NCBI GenBank assembly: GCA_041476545.1
Contig: JBGOTP010000124.1
Location: 1 to 12,900 of the forward strand
Origin: JBGOTP01 sp041476545
GTDB lineage: Bacteria > Acidobacteriota > Vicinamibacteria > Vicinamibacterales > CAVVIG01
Reading direction: 5' to 3'
Length of the DNA stretch: 12,900 nt
Shown piece after piece: positions 7,252 to 12,900 of the stretch. Within the stretch, counting starts at the first letter, position 1. Every line of letters starts with the position of its first letter. A model generated the notes under the pieces. It did no database searches. It had not been told where the DNA came from and saw nothing but the letters and a program-made list of their open reading frames with translations. A program made the position numbers and the translations under genes.

Positions 7252-8919
7252 CTACTCGGCATACGTCAGGAAATCCTCGTCACGCGACACGAACCAATCG
7301 GCGAGCGCGGACAGATCCGCGGCGCGGCGCCACTCGTCTTCCGTCCTCACGTTGATTCGTGTGTGCGTGACGCTCGTGAGCCTCAAGGGCCTCAGCAGGA
7401 ACAGTCCGTAGGCGAATCGTTCCGCCAACTCGCGCTGGTGGTCGGGAAGCGGCGGCGTATCCTGAATCCGCGCCAGTCTCCCGAGGTACTCGCTACGACT
7501 CGCCGAATCGACCGTGAACCCCAGCTCGGAATACCGCGCCGGCCCGGCGGTCAGCACCGGAATACCGAGTCTCGCCGCCTCGACGCCGACGGTCCCGCGC
7601 ACCGTGAGGCAGTAGTCCATGACTGCGAAGAGCGCGAACGTGCTCACCGGGCTGTCCGGCGGGATCACCGTGATGTGAGGCGGTAGCGCCCCAAGCCGTT
7701 CTCTCAGCACGCGTATCTCGGCAGCCTCGCCCTGATACCGTTCATCGGCCTGCTTCCACACGTGGGCAGGATGAATCTTGATGACCCAGTTAATCTCTGT
7801 GTTGCGGCACGCGGCCGCGACTGTTTCGACCAACCACTCCTGATAGCTGGAAAAGAGAGGCCTTCCCCACATTACCGGCGCATCCCACAGCATGTGGGGA
7901 AAAATGAACGCGGTCTTCTTCGCCGGATCGAGACCGAGGAACGTGCGCAACTCCGCCGGCTCCATCAGGCGCGCGTCAGCGTGCATCCATGGCGTCTTGA
8001 ACCAGTCGCCCGCCGTATAGCTCGTTGCGACTTCATTGACGAGCCTGTCACGTCTGGCCTTCGTCCATTCGAGGTTGCGGGCAAGCGACCACGAACACGC
8101 CGAAAGCGTCGTCAGGTGCTGGTCGCGGTTATGAATCGAATACCGCTTGAGCATCAGTGCATTGCTCCGGTGAGCGGTGTCTTGCGCAATCACCTCGAGG
8201 CCGTTGTTGAGACAGGTCTCGAAGAACTCCCCCTTGGGCGTGTACTCGGGATCGGTGAGAACCAGCGCGGGGCCCACCCCGCCAAGAATGCGTTCAGCTT
8301 CGGCAACTGCCGACATGCTTGCGGCCACGGAGCGTACCAGAAGCTCGCGAACACCGGGCGTCCGCAGATCGAGAACGCCCAGTCGCAGCCGCCGAAGGGC
8401 CGTGCACAAGGCGATCATCCCCACGCGCACGCCGGCGTGCGTGCACGTCATGAGATCTTCCACGGATTGGCACCGTCCGACCACAACAGCGGCCGCGCTC
8501 GAGTAGTCCGATGAGGTGAGAAACTCGCTCCAGATGTGGATGTCGCGAACGCCTGCCCGTTCGTAGAACGGCCGCAGGCCTCTCCGCTCGTCTTCGAGCA
8601 GAACGACGGGCGTGAAGCCGGCAAGCTGCAGCGCCTTGATGGTGCAGAGCTCGCCCTCGATGGTGGGGCACCGGCTGCTGACCACGAGGGCCGTCTTCGA
8701 CCTCCCAGTGCCGGGCGCCAGCCGCTGTCCGACGAAGGCACCGTACTCGCGGTCGAACTGGACGAATCGGTCGCGGTCCTCGCGCGCGCTGCGTCGAACT
8801 TCCTGATTCATGGCGAGCGCGATCCGAATCCGAATCCGCCGCGCTAAACCCAGGAGGCCGAGCGTACTGATCACCGCCGTTAACGCCTTTCGCGCCCTGA
8901 AGCCGCGAAGACCGGCCAT
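7252..8919 (-). CDS. Capsule polysaccharide synthesis-like GT-B protein (KpsC/KpsS-type fold)
   Basis: A 555-residue cytoplasmic protein with two Rossmann-like halves. The N-terminal half has TALVVSSRCPTIEGEL (76-91) and ALQLAGFTPVVLLEDE (96-111). The C-terminal half has INWVIKIHPAH (376-386) and the RGTVGVEAARLGIPV stretch (441-455) followed by TAG. A K-hydrophobic-HP motif followed by a small-residue G-x-E-A loop is typical of Capsule_synth (PF05159) proteins, which include Kdo transferases that use CMP-Kdo. It therefore probably transfers an activated sugar in this pathway, possibly the CMP-sugar made by the neighbouring neuA product; that link is inference. The first 50 residues are basic with one hydrophobic stretch. 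The start is uncertain: ATG 8919 has GGAGG touching it with no spacer, GTG 8961 has no clear site, and TTG 8979 would overlap the epimerase gene by 8 nt. Confidence 0.8.
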   Translation of the reverse strand: MAGLRGFRARKALTAVISTLGLLGLARRIRIRIALAMNQEVRRSAREDRDRFVQFDREYGAFVGQRLAPGTGRSKTALVVSSRCPTIEGELCTIKALQLAGFTPVVLLEDERRGLRPFYERAGVRDIHIWSEFLTSSDYSSAAAVVVGRCQSVEDLMTCTHAGVRVGMIALCTALRRLRLGVLDLRTPGVRELLVRSVAASMSAVAEAERILGGVGPALVLTDPEYTPKGEFFETCLNNGLEVIAQDTAHRSNALMLKRYSIHNRDQHLTTLSACSWSLARNLEWTKARRDRLVNEVATSYTAGDWFKTPWMHADARLMEPAELRTFLGLDPAKKTAFIFPHMLWDAPVMWGRPLFSSYQEWLVETVAAACRNTEINWVIKIHPAHVWKQADERYQGEAAEIRVLRERLGALPPHITVIPPDSPVSTFALFAVMDYCLTVRGTVGVEAARLGIPVLTAGPARYSELGFTVDSASRSEYLGRLARIQDTPPLPDHQRELAERFAYGLFLLRPLRLTSVTHTRINVRTEDEWRRAADLSALADWFVSRDEDFLTYAE

Positions 8920-8971
8920 CCTCCGTATGCGGGCTTCGCTTCTGCCAGTCCAGAGGCTCACAGGAAATCTT

Positions 8972-10006
8972 TCACCCAAACGGGGGAACCTGTCGTGACG
9001 TCAGCATGGTCGCGAGCGCCGATCTGACGTGCTCGCGATCCTTCGATGAGAAATACCAGTCAATGGTCTGATGAAGCCCGCTGGTGAACGTGACCTTCGG
9101 TGCCCAGCCGAGCAGCTTCGCGGCCAGCGAGACGTCGGGGACGCGGTTGAGGGGGCCGCTCGGCATGTCGGGCTGCAGCGCGATCTCCGCGCGATGCCCC
9201 GTATACCGGAGCACCTCGCGCGCTGCATCGATCACCCGCGTCCGTTCCATCGTTCCCAGATTGACGGCTGTGCCGTCGTCAATCTTCTCGGCGGCCAGGA
9301 GCGTGCCGGCAACGATGTCACTCACATGCGTCCAGCTCCGAATCTGCTCGCCGCTGCCCCAGACAATGTAGGGATCCTGCTGCACGAACGCGCGGGCAAT
9401 CATCGCGATGACCGCATGGCTCTCGTGACCGCGCTCGCCGTAAGCCGTGAAGTAACGGCAGCAGGCCGCCCGGGCTCCAGTTTCGGCATAGCCGGCGCGC
9501 AGCGTCATCTCGGCCATCAGCTTCGCCCAGCCGTAGAGGCGATCCGCATCGTAGGGGGGGCCGACCACGTCCTCGGCGAGGTAGACAACCTTGCCCGGAT
9601 CGGCCTGCAGGTGACCGGGGTAGACGCAGCCGGATGAGGCGTACACCACTTTGTCCACGCCGGCGTTGCGGCAGGCCCTGAACACGACGCCATCGAGGAC
9701 GAGATTGCCGGCGCACGCCACCTGGTGCGAGTCGATGTAACCGCGGCCACCGTGATCGGCCGCGAGGTGGAAGACGACGTTGATGCCCTCGACGGCCGCC
9801 GCCGCGGCACGCGCATCGGTCAGGTCAGCCTGGATGAATTCGACACGTCCCGCCTCGACATGGCATTGAATGTTGGCGAATCTGCCGCTGCTCAGGTTGT
9901 CGACGACGCGCACGCTCGCGCCTCGTTCGACGAGCGCGTCAACGAGGTGCGACCCGATGAACGAGGCGCCGCCGGTCACCAGCGTTCTTGACCTGTGCCA
10001 GTGCAT
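8972..10006 (-). CDS. NAD-dependent epimerase/dehydratase (extended SDR), GDP-mannose 3,5-epimerase-like
   Basis: A 344-residue extended short-chain dehydrogenase, the usual length for sugar-nucleotide epimerases. The NAD loop is TGGASFIGSH (11-20), with Ala-Ser where Gly-Gly or Ala-Gly is common. VVDNLSSG (34-41), FHLAA (79-83), the catalytic YGWAK (Tyr158, Lys162) and the substrate-binding IRSWTHVSD segment (222-230) are also present. The serine position reads YASSGCVYPG (122-131). A Cys directly before the V/I-Y-P is the acid/base residue in GDP-mannose 3,5-epimerase, so that activity (or a relative acting on another hexose nucleotide) is possible, but UDP-sugar 4-epimerase or dehydratase roles are not excluded. 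ATG 10006 has GAGAGG 8 nt upstream. The gene starts 46 nt after the flavoprotein stop. Confidence 0.9.
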   Translation of the reverse strand: MHWHRSRTLVTGGASFIGSHLVDALVERGASVRVVDNLSSGRFANIQCHVEAGRVEFIQADLTDARAAAAAVEGINVVFHLAADHGGRGYIDSHQVACAGNLVLDGVVFRACRNAGVDKVVYASSGCVYPGHLQADPGKVVYLAEDVVGPPYDADRLYGWAKLMAEMTLRAGYAETGARAACCRYFTAYGERGHESHAVIAMIARAFVQQDPYIVWGSGEQIRSWTHVSDIVAGTLLAAEKIDDGTAVNLGTMERTRVIDAAREVLRYTGHRAEIALQPDMPSGPLNRVPDVSLAAKLLGWAPKVTFTSGLHQTIDWYFSSKDREHVRSALATMLTSRQVPPFG

Positions 10007-10014
10007 GTCTGCCG

Positions 10015-10020
10015 CCTCTC
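10015..10020 (-). promoter_or_regulatory. Ribosome binding site for the epimerase gene
   Basis: GAGAGG on the minus strand, 8 nt before ATG 10006, inside the 46-nt spacer that follows the flavoprotein stop. It supports this ATG as the start. I see no promoter or hairpin in the spacer. Confidence 0.6.
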
Positions 10021-10052
10021 GACTGACTGGGGAAGGTACTACAGGGGGGAGA

Positions 10053-11216
10053 TTACGCGGTCACGAGACGGCGAAACAGCAGCCGCCGGGCGGGAGCATG
10101 ACGGAACAGCTCCGCGATGAGATGCCGATGCTGATTGAACTTCGCGGTCTGTCTCACGAGCGGCATGACGCCGTTGGTGCGGGCGAGGTCGAAGAGCGAG
10201 TCGATCTCCGGGTCGGTCAGGCGCTGGGCCAGCATGCGCAGCGCGAGCTGTGCACGGAACTCCGGGCCGAGCCGCCGGCGCCAGCGCTGCTGATACGCCG
10301 ACAGCGCGTCCGCGTCGAGGCGGTCGCTTCTGAGCGCTGGGATCAGCGTGTCGGCGGCCAGCGTCGCGCTGACGAGGCTGTAATAGATGCCGCCGCCGGT
10401 CGTGGGCTTCACCAGCCCGGCCGCGTCGCCCACCACCAGGAGGCGCGCGGCAAACGTGCGCGGCAACGTCGATAGCGGCAGAAACCGCCGGCGCGGCTCC
10501 GAGATCACCTCCGGAGGGATTCCCCACGACGTCTCAACGCGGCTCACGAACTGGCGGAAGAACATCGACGCGTCGCCCTCGCACATCAGACCGACGCGCA
10601 CGAACGGGCCGGCCGGCCGCGTGACGGGAACGGTCCAGGCGAAGCCGCCCGGCGCGACATCGCCGCCGAAATAGACCTCCACGTCCCCGCCGCGCGACGC
10701 GGGCACCTCGAGCTGCGCGGAGTTGAGCGATACGGGCGGCATGCCGAGGCCAAAGCGACGCTGAAGCCCGTAGCTCGCGCCACACGCCAGCACGACCGCG
10801 CGCGCGTGAACCGGCTCGTCGCCGTCGACGTCGACGCGCATGCCGCGCGGCGTCGGCTCGAGATTGCGCACGCGGCGGCCGGCGCGCATCTCGACACCAG
10901 CCTGGATCGCACGCTGCGCAATCGTCTGATCGAGCATCCGGCGGTCGACGACGTGGGCTTCTATCGCGGGCGTCGTGTAGGAGATCTCGAAACCGGCCGG
11001 CGAGACAAACCTGGCGGTGGAAAGGGTGTTGAGCACCGACGCGCGCGTCAGATCGAACTCCTCGAACGCGTCGTCGGCAAGCACCCCCGTGCAGTGGACC
11101 GGCCGTCCGACCTCGTCGTGCTCCTCGAAAAGGGTCACACCGAAGCCGGCCCTGGCGAGGAGGATCGCGGCGTGAAGTCCGCCGGGCCCGCCTCCGATGA
11201 CCGCAACGTCCTGCAT
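10053..11216 (-). CDS. FAD-dependent oxidoreductase, geranylgeranyl reductase family
   Basis: A 387-residue flavoprotein. The FAD-binding loop VIGGGPGGLHAA is at 6-17, with an acidic residue (Glu31) at the end of the next strand. GRPVHCTGVL (37-46) resembles the cysteine-containing loop of geranylgeranyl reductases, and the second FAD motif GDAAGLVKPTTGGGIYYS (263-280) is typical of that family. Known relatives hydrogenate double bonds of polyprenyl chains (chlorophyll side chain, archaeal lipids, menaquinone); some relatives are halogenases or hydroxylases. In this operon it could saturate a polyprenyl carrier, but nothing in the sequence proves the substrate. ATG 11216 was chosen because it lies two codons before the start of the beta strand; an upstream start at 11267 would overlap the preceding gene and add a non-conserved leader. 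It begins 23 nt after the phosphoglycosyl transferase stop and ends with TAA. Confidence 0.88.
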   Translation of the reverse strand: MQDVAVIGGGPGGLHAAILLARAGFGVTLFEEHDEVGRPVHCTGVLADDAFEEFDLTRASVLNTLSTARFVSPAGFEISYTTPAIEAHVVDRRMLDQTIAQRAIQAGVEMRAGRRVRNLEPTPRGMRVDVDGDEPVHARAVVLACGASYGLQRRFGLGMPPVSLNSAQLEVPASRGGDVEVYFGGDVAPGGFAWTVPVTRPAGPFVRVGLMCEGDASMFFRQFVSRVETSWGIPPEVISEPRRRFLPLSTLPRTFAARLLVVGDAAGLVKPTTGGGIYYSLVSATLAADTLIPALRSDRLDADALSAYQQRWRRRLGPEFRAQLALRMLAQRLTDPEIDSLFDLARTNGVMPLVRQTAKFNQHRHLIAELFRHAPARRLLFRRLVTA

Positions 11217-11239
11217 GTCTGCTTGTGTCCCCGGGGAGT

Positions 11240-11842
11240 TTACAGCTTCCGCGCCCGGACTTCCCACCGGCCGCGGAACGTGATCCAGAACGACACCGCG
11301 ACGAGGTAGACGTCGAGGCAGAAGCTCGCATTCCGCACGTAGATGGCGTCGAGCCGGAACTTACGGGTCCGCGGGGTGTCGCGCGGCGCGTAGATCTGCG
11401 AGAGACCCGTCAGCCCAGGCCGCACCGAATGGCGTGCAGCGTACCCGGGAATCGTCTCGAGGCGCACCAGCTCTCCTGCGCCGCGTACTTCGATCTCGCC
11501 CGGCATCAGGGGGCGAGGGCCGACGAAACTCATGTCGCCGCGGAAGATGTTGTACAGCTGCGGCAGTTCGTCCATCGCGGTCGCGCGAAGCCATCGGCCC
11601 ACCCGCGTGATGCGCGGATCGTCCTCGTCCGCCTGGCGCGGCGGCAGTTTCGACGCGTCGCGCACCATGGAGCGAAACTTCAGCGCGCGGAACGTCGACC
11701 CGCCGAGACCGACGCGATCCTGCGGGAAGAGAACTGGTCCGCCATCCTCCAGCGTGATCACCGCGGCGATCACGATCCACAGCGGCGCCGAGATCACGAG
11801 GCCTGCCCCCGACAGCAGTACGTCGAACGTGCGTTTCAGCAC
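11240..11842 (-). CDS. Monotopic phosphoglycosyl transferase (bacterial sugar transferase, PglC/WcaJ catalytic-domain type)
   Basis: A 200-residue membrane enzyme that moves a sugar 1-phosphate from a UDP-sugar to polyprenyl phosphate, the first committed step of repeat-unit assembly. A single hydrophobic helix (about 7-30) would sit as a re-entrant membrane anchor. Catalytic-domain motifs are FPQDRVGLGG (39-48), LKFRSM (54-59), the Asp-Glu dyad in MDELPQLYNIFRGD (90-103, Asp91/Glu92), SFVGPRPL (105-112), RPGLTG (141-146) and RLDAIYV (163-169). The length matches the minimal PglC form, without the extra membrane helices of WcaJ/WbaP. It starts with GTG 11842, 7 nt inside the preceding GT4 gene, with GAGAGAGG 10 nt upstream. 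The sugar it uses cannot be predicted with confidence. Confidence 0.95.
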   Translation of the reverse strand: MLKRTFDVLLSGAGLVISAPLWIVIAAVITLEDGGPVLFPQDRVGLGGSTFRALKFRSMVRDASKLPPRQADEDDPRITRVGRWLRATAMDELPQLYNIFRGDMSFVGPRPLMPGEIEVRGAGELVRLETIPGYAARHSVRPGLTGLSQIYAPRDTPRTRKFRLDAIYVRNASFCLDVYLVAVSFWITFRGRWEVRARKL

Positions 11843-12900
11843 CGCGCGGCGACCTCTCTCAACAGCGCGTCGTAGGCGGCCACCTGCCGCGGCCGATCGA
11901 ATTGCAGCGCAGCCCCTCGCGCGCGATCCCCCATTTCACGGGCCCGATCGGAATCCGTGGCCAGCTCCAGGATGCGCGCCCGCAGCGCCGACGCGTCGCC
12001 AGGGCCGACGACGAATCCGCATCCGGCCTCCTGGACGATCTGCGCAACCTCGCAGTCCTGTTCGACCGCGGCGATGCACGGCCGCCCCGACGCCAGCACG
12101 CTGTAGATCTTGCTCGGCACGATCACGCCCGCGAGACCGCGTCTCAGCGAGATCAGCGACACGTCCGCCGTCGCGTACGACTGGTCCATCGCCTCCCGCG
12201 GTTGAAACGGCAGGAAGCGCACGTTCCGGAGGTCGCGCCTGGCGGCCAGGTCCTGCAAGTCGGCCTTCTTCGAGCCCTCCCCCACCAGCACGAACACGAT
12301 GTCCTCGCGGTCCCGCAGCTGCTCCGCGGCGTGCAGCATGATCTCGAGATCCTGCGACAGGCCGATGTTGCCGGCGTGCAGCACCACGAAGCGGTCCACG
12401 AGCCCGTGCCGGCGCGCGAAGGCGTTGTCGCGAGGTCCCGGCGTCACGGCGCGGCAATCGGTCCAGTTGTGAATCACCGTGACCTTCGACGGATCGGCGC
12501 CTTTCCCCTCGACCAGCCGGCGCTTCATCGTGTCGCCGAGCGCGATGATCCGCGTCGCCTTTCGCACCAGGAATCGATTCACGTGCGCCAGCGCGTCGTT
12601 GACGATGCCGCTCTGGAAATCCTCGAGGAGCACGGCGACTTCCGGAAAGATGTCCTCGCAGAGAAAGACGAAGGGCGCCTTCGCCCGCGCGGCCGCCGCG
12701 AGCGCGGCGAGGCCGACGATCGGCGGATCGGTCAGCGCCACGACGACATCCGGCCGCCGGACGCCCAGGCCCTTGAGGACGGCCGTGGCGAAATAGGTGA
12801 CGTAGTTGGCCGCGCGGCCCGTGAAGCGCCTGGGATCGAGCGTCGATCCGGCAGCCCTGACAATGCGTACGCCGTGGCGCCACTCGGACGCCGGCAGCCG
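11836..12900 (-). CDS. Family 4 (GT-B) glycosyltransferase, WbuB-like (partial, N-terminus beyond window)
   Basis: The frame stays open to the right edge (354 residues visible), so the true start lies outside; a GTG at 12741 is internal because conserved-looking sequence continues before it (RLPASEW at the edge, then GRAANYVTYF). Visible features are VVVALTDPPIVG (52-63), the inter-domain stretch ending VIHNWTD, the C-terminal lobe opening VVLHAGNIGLSQDLE, FVLVGEGSKK, and the donor-binding region GVIVPSKIYSVLASGRP followed by a C-terminal helix. The VPSKIY pattern and overall layout match GT4 enzymes of the WbuB type found in O-antigen, capsule and colanic-acid-like clusters. It should use a nucleotide sugar on the cytoplasmic side. 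It overlaps the phosphoglycosyl transferase gene by 7 nt. Confidence 0.92.
   Translation of the reverse strand, partial: RLPASEWRHGVRIVRAAGSTLDPRRFTGRAANYVTYFATAVLKGLGVRRPDVVVALTDPPIVGLAALAAAARAKAPFVFLCEDIFPEVAVLLEDFQSGIVNDALAHVNRFLVRKATRIIALGDTMKRRLVEGKGADPSKVTVIHNWTDCRAVTPGPRDNAFARRHGLVDRFVVLHAGNIGLSQDLEIMLHAAEQLRDREDIVFVLVGEGSKKADLQDLAARRDLRNVRFLPFQPREAMDQSYATADVSLISLRRGLAGVIVPSKIYSVLASGRPCIAAVEQDCEVAQIVQEAGCGFVVGPGDASALRARILELATDSDRAREMGDRARGAALQFDRPRQVAAYDALLREVAARC
11853..11860 (-). promoter_or_regulatory. Ribosome binding site for the phosphoglycosyl transferase gene
   Basis: GAGAGAGG on the minus strand, 10 nt before GTG 11842 and inside the end of the GT4 gene. It supports a GTG start overlapping the upstream stop. 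Confidence 0.5.

Larger units (their letters stand above)
1..12900 (-). other. Polysaccharide biosynthesis operon, truncated at both ends
   Basis: Every supported gene is on the minus strand. Junctions are 4-nt overlaps at GT2-like/methyltransferase (6442-6445), neuB/oxidoreductase (4456-4459), oxidoreductase/neuA (3425-3428), neuA/deacetylase (2655-2658) and methyltransferase/GT-C (978-981). Overlaps of 7-8 nt occur at 11836-11842 and 1657-1664. Spacers are 23, 46, about 52, 24 and 4 nt at the other joins. This suggests one transcript entering from beyond 12900 and continuing past 1. No internal promoter or terminator was recognised. Confidence 0.75.

Noticed and set aside
8814..8846. Short GATCCGAATCCGAATCCG-like direct repeat.
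   Set aside because: It lies inside the capsule-type gene and simply encodes an alternating Arg-Ile stretch; two to three copies are too few for a functional repeat.
10007..10052. Spacer between flavoprotein and epimerase genes as a possible promoter or terminator site.
   Set aside because: Only 46 nt, with no convincing stem-loop followed by T-run and no recognisable -10/-35 pair; only the ribosome binding site is supportable.
12741..12741. GTG at 12741 as the start of the GT4 gene.
   Set aside because: The same frame continues open to the window edge with family-like sequence, so this codon is internal and the real start is outside.

Overview
The window is one side of a high-GC bacterial locus for making and exporting a surface polysaccharide (capsule, O-antigen or exopolysaccharide). 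All twelve recognisable genes lie on the minus strand, so transcription runs from about 12900 towards 1. By eye the base composition is strongly GC-rich, GTG starts are frequent, and the genes are packed with almost no spacer. This fits a GC-rich, probably Gram-negative environmental bacterium. Acidobacteriota is one guess, but nothing in the window fixes the taxon.

In transcription order (high to low coordinates) the genes are: (1) a GT4 glycosyltransferase whose N-terminus lies beyond 12900; (2) a small membrane phosphoglycosyl transferase that starts a repeat unit on the lipid carrier; (3) a geranylgeranyl-reductase-type flavoprotein; (4) an NAD-dependent sugar-nucleotide epimerase with a GDP-mannose-3,5-epimerase-like cysteine; (5) a capsule-synthesis (KpsC/KpsS-like) GT-B protein; (6) a SAM methyltransferase; (7) a GT2-like glycosyltransferase; (8) a short NeuB-type nonulosonate synthase; (9) a Gfo/Idh/MocA oxidoreductase; (10) a NeuA-type CMP-nonulosonate cytidylyltransferase; (11) a NodB-type polysaccharide deacetylase; (12) a second SAM methyltransferase; and (13) a multi-spanning GT-C-like membrane protein running off the left edge. 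(Items 1 and 13 are partial, so the count is thirteen coding regions, eleven of them complete.)

The genes appear to form one operon. Five junctions share 4 nt (ATGA or GTGA), others overlap by about 7-8 nt, and the largest gap is about 50 nt. No stretch over 300 nt lacks a gene, and I saw no promoter, terminator, tRNA, rRNA, CRISPR array or insertion sequence.

A working model: the phosphoglycosyl transferase loads the first sugar phosphate onto a polyprenyl phosphate, and the GT4, GT2-like and GT-B proteins extend the glycan. The NeuB / oxidoreductase / NeuA trio makes and CMP-activates a sialic-acid-like nine-carbon sugar. The methyltransferases and deacetylase decorate the product. The points most worth a second look are the NeuB lacking its usual C-terminal SAF domain, the oxidoreductase embedded between neuB and neuA, the Kdo-transferase-like GT-B protein as a possible CMP-nonulosonate transferase, and the geranylgeranyl-reductase homologue in a glycan operon.
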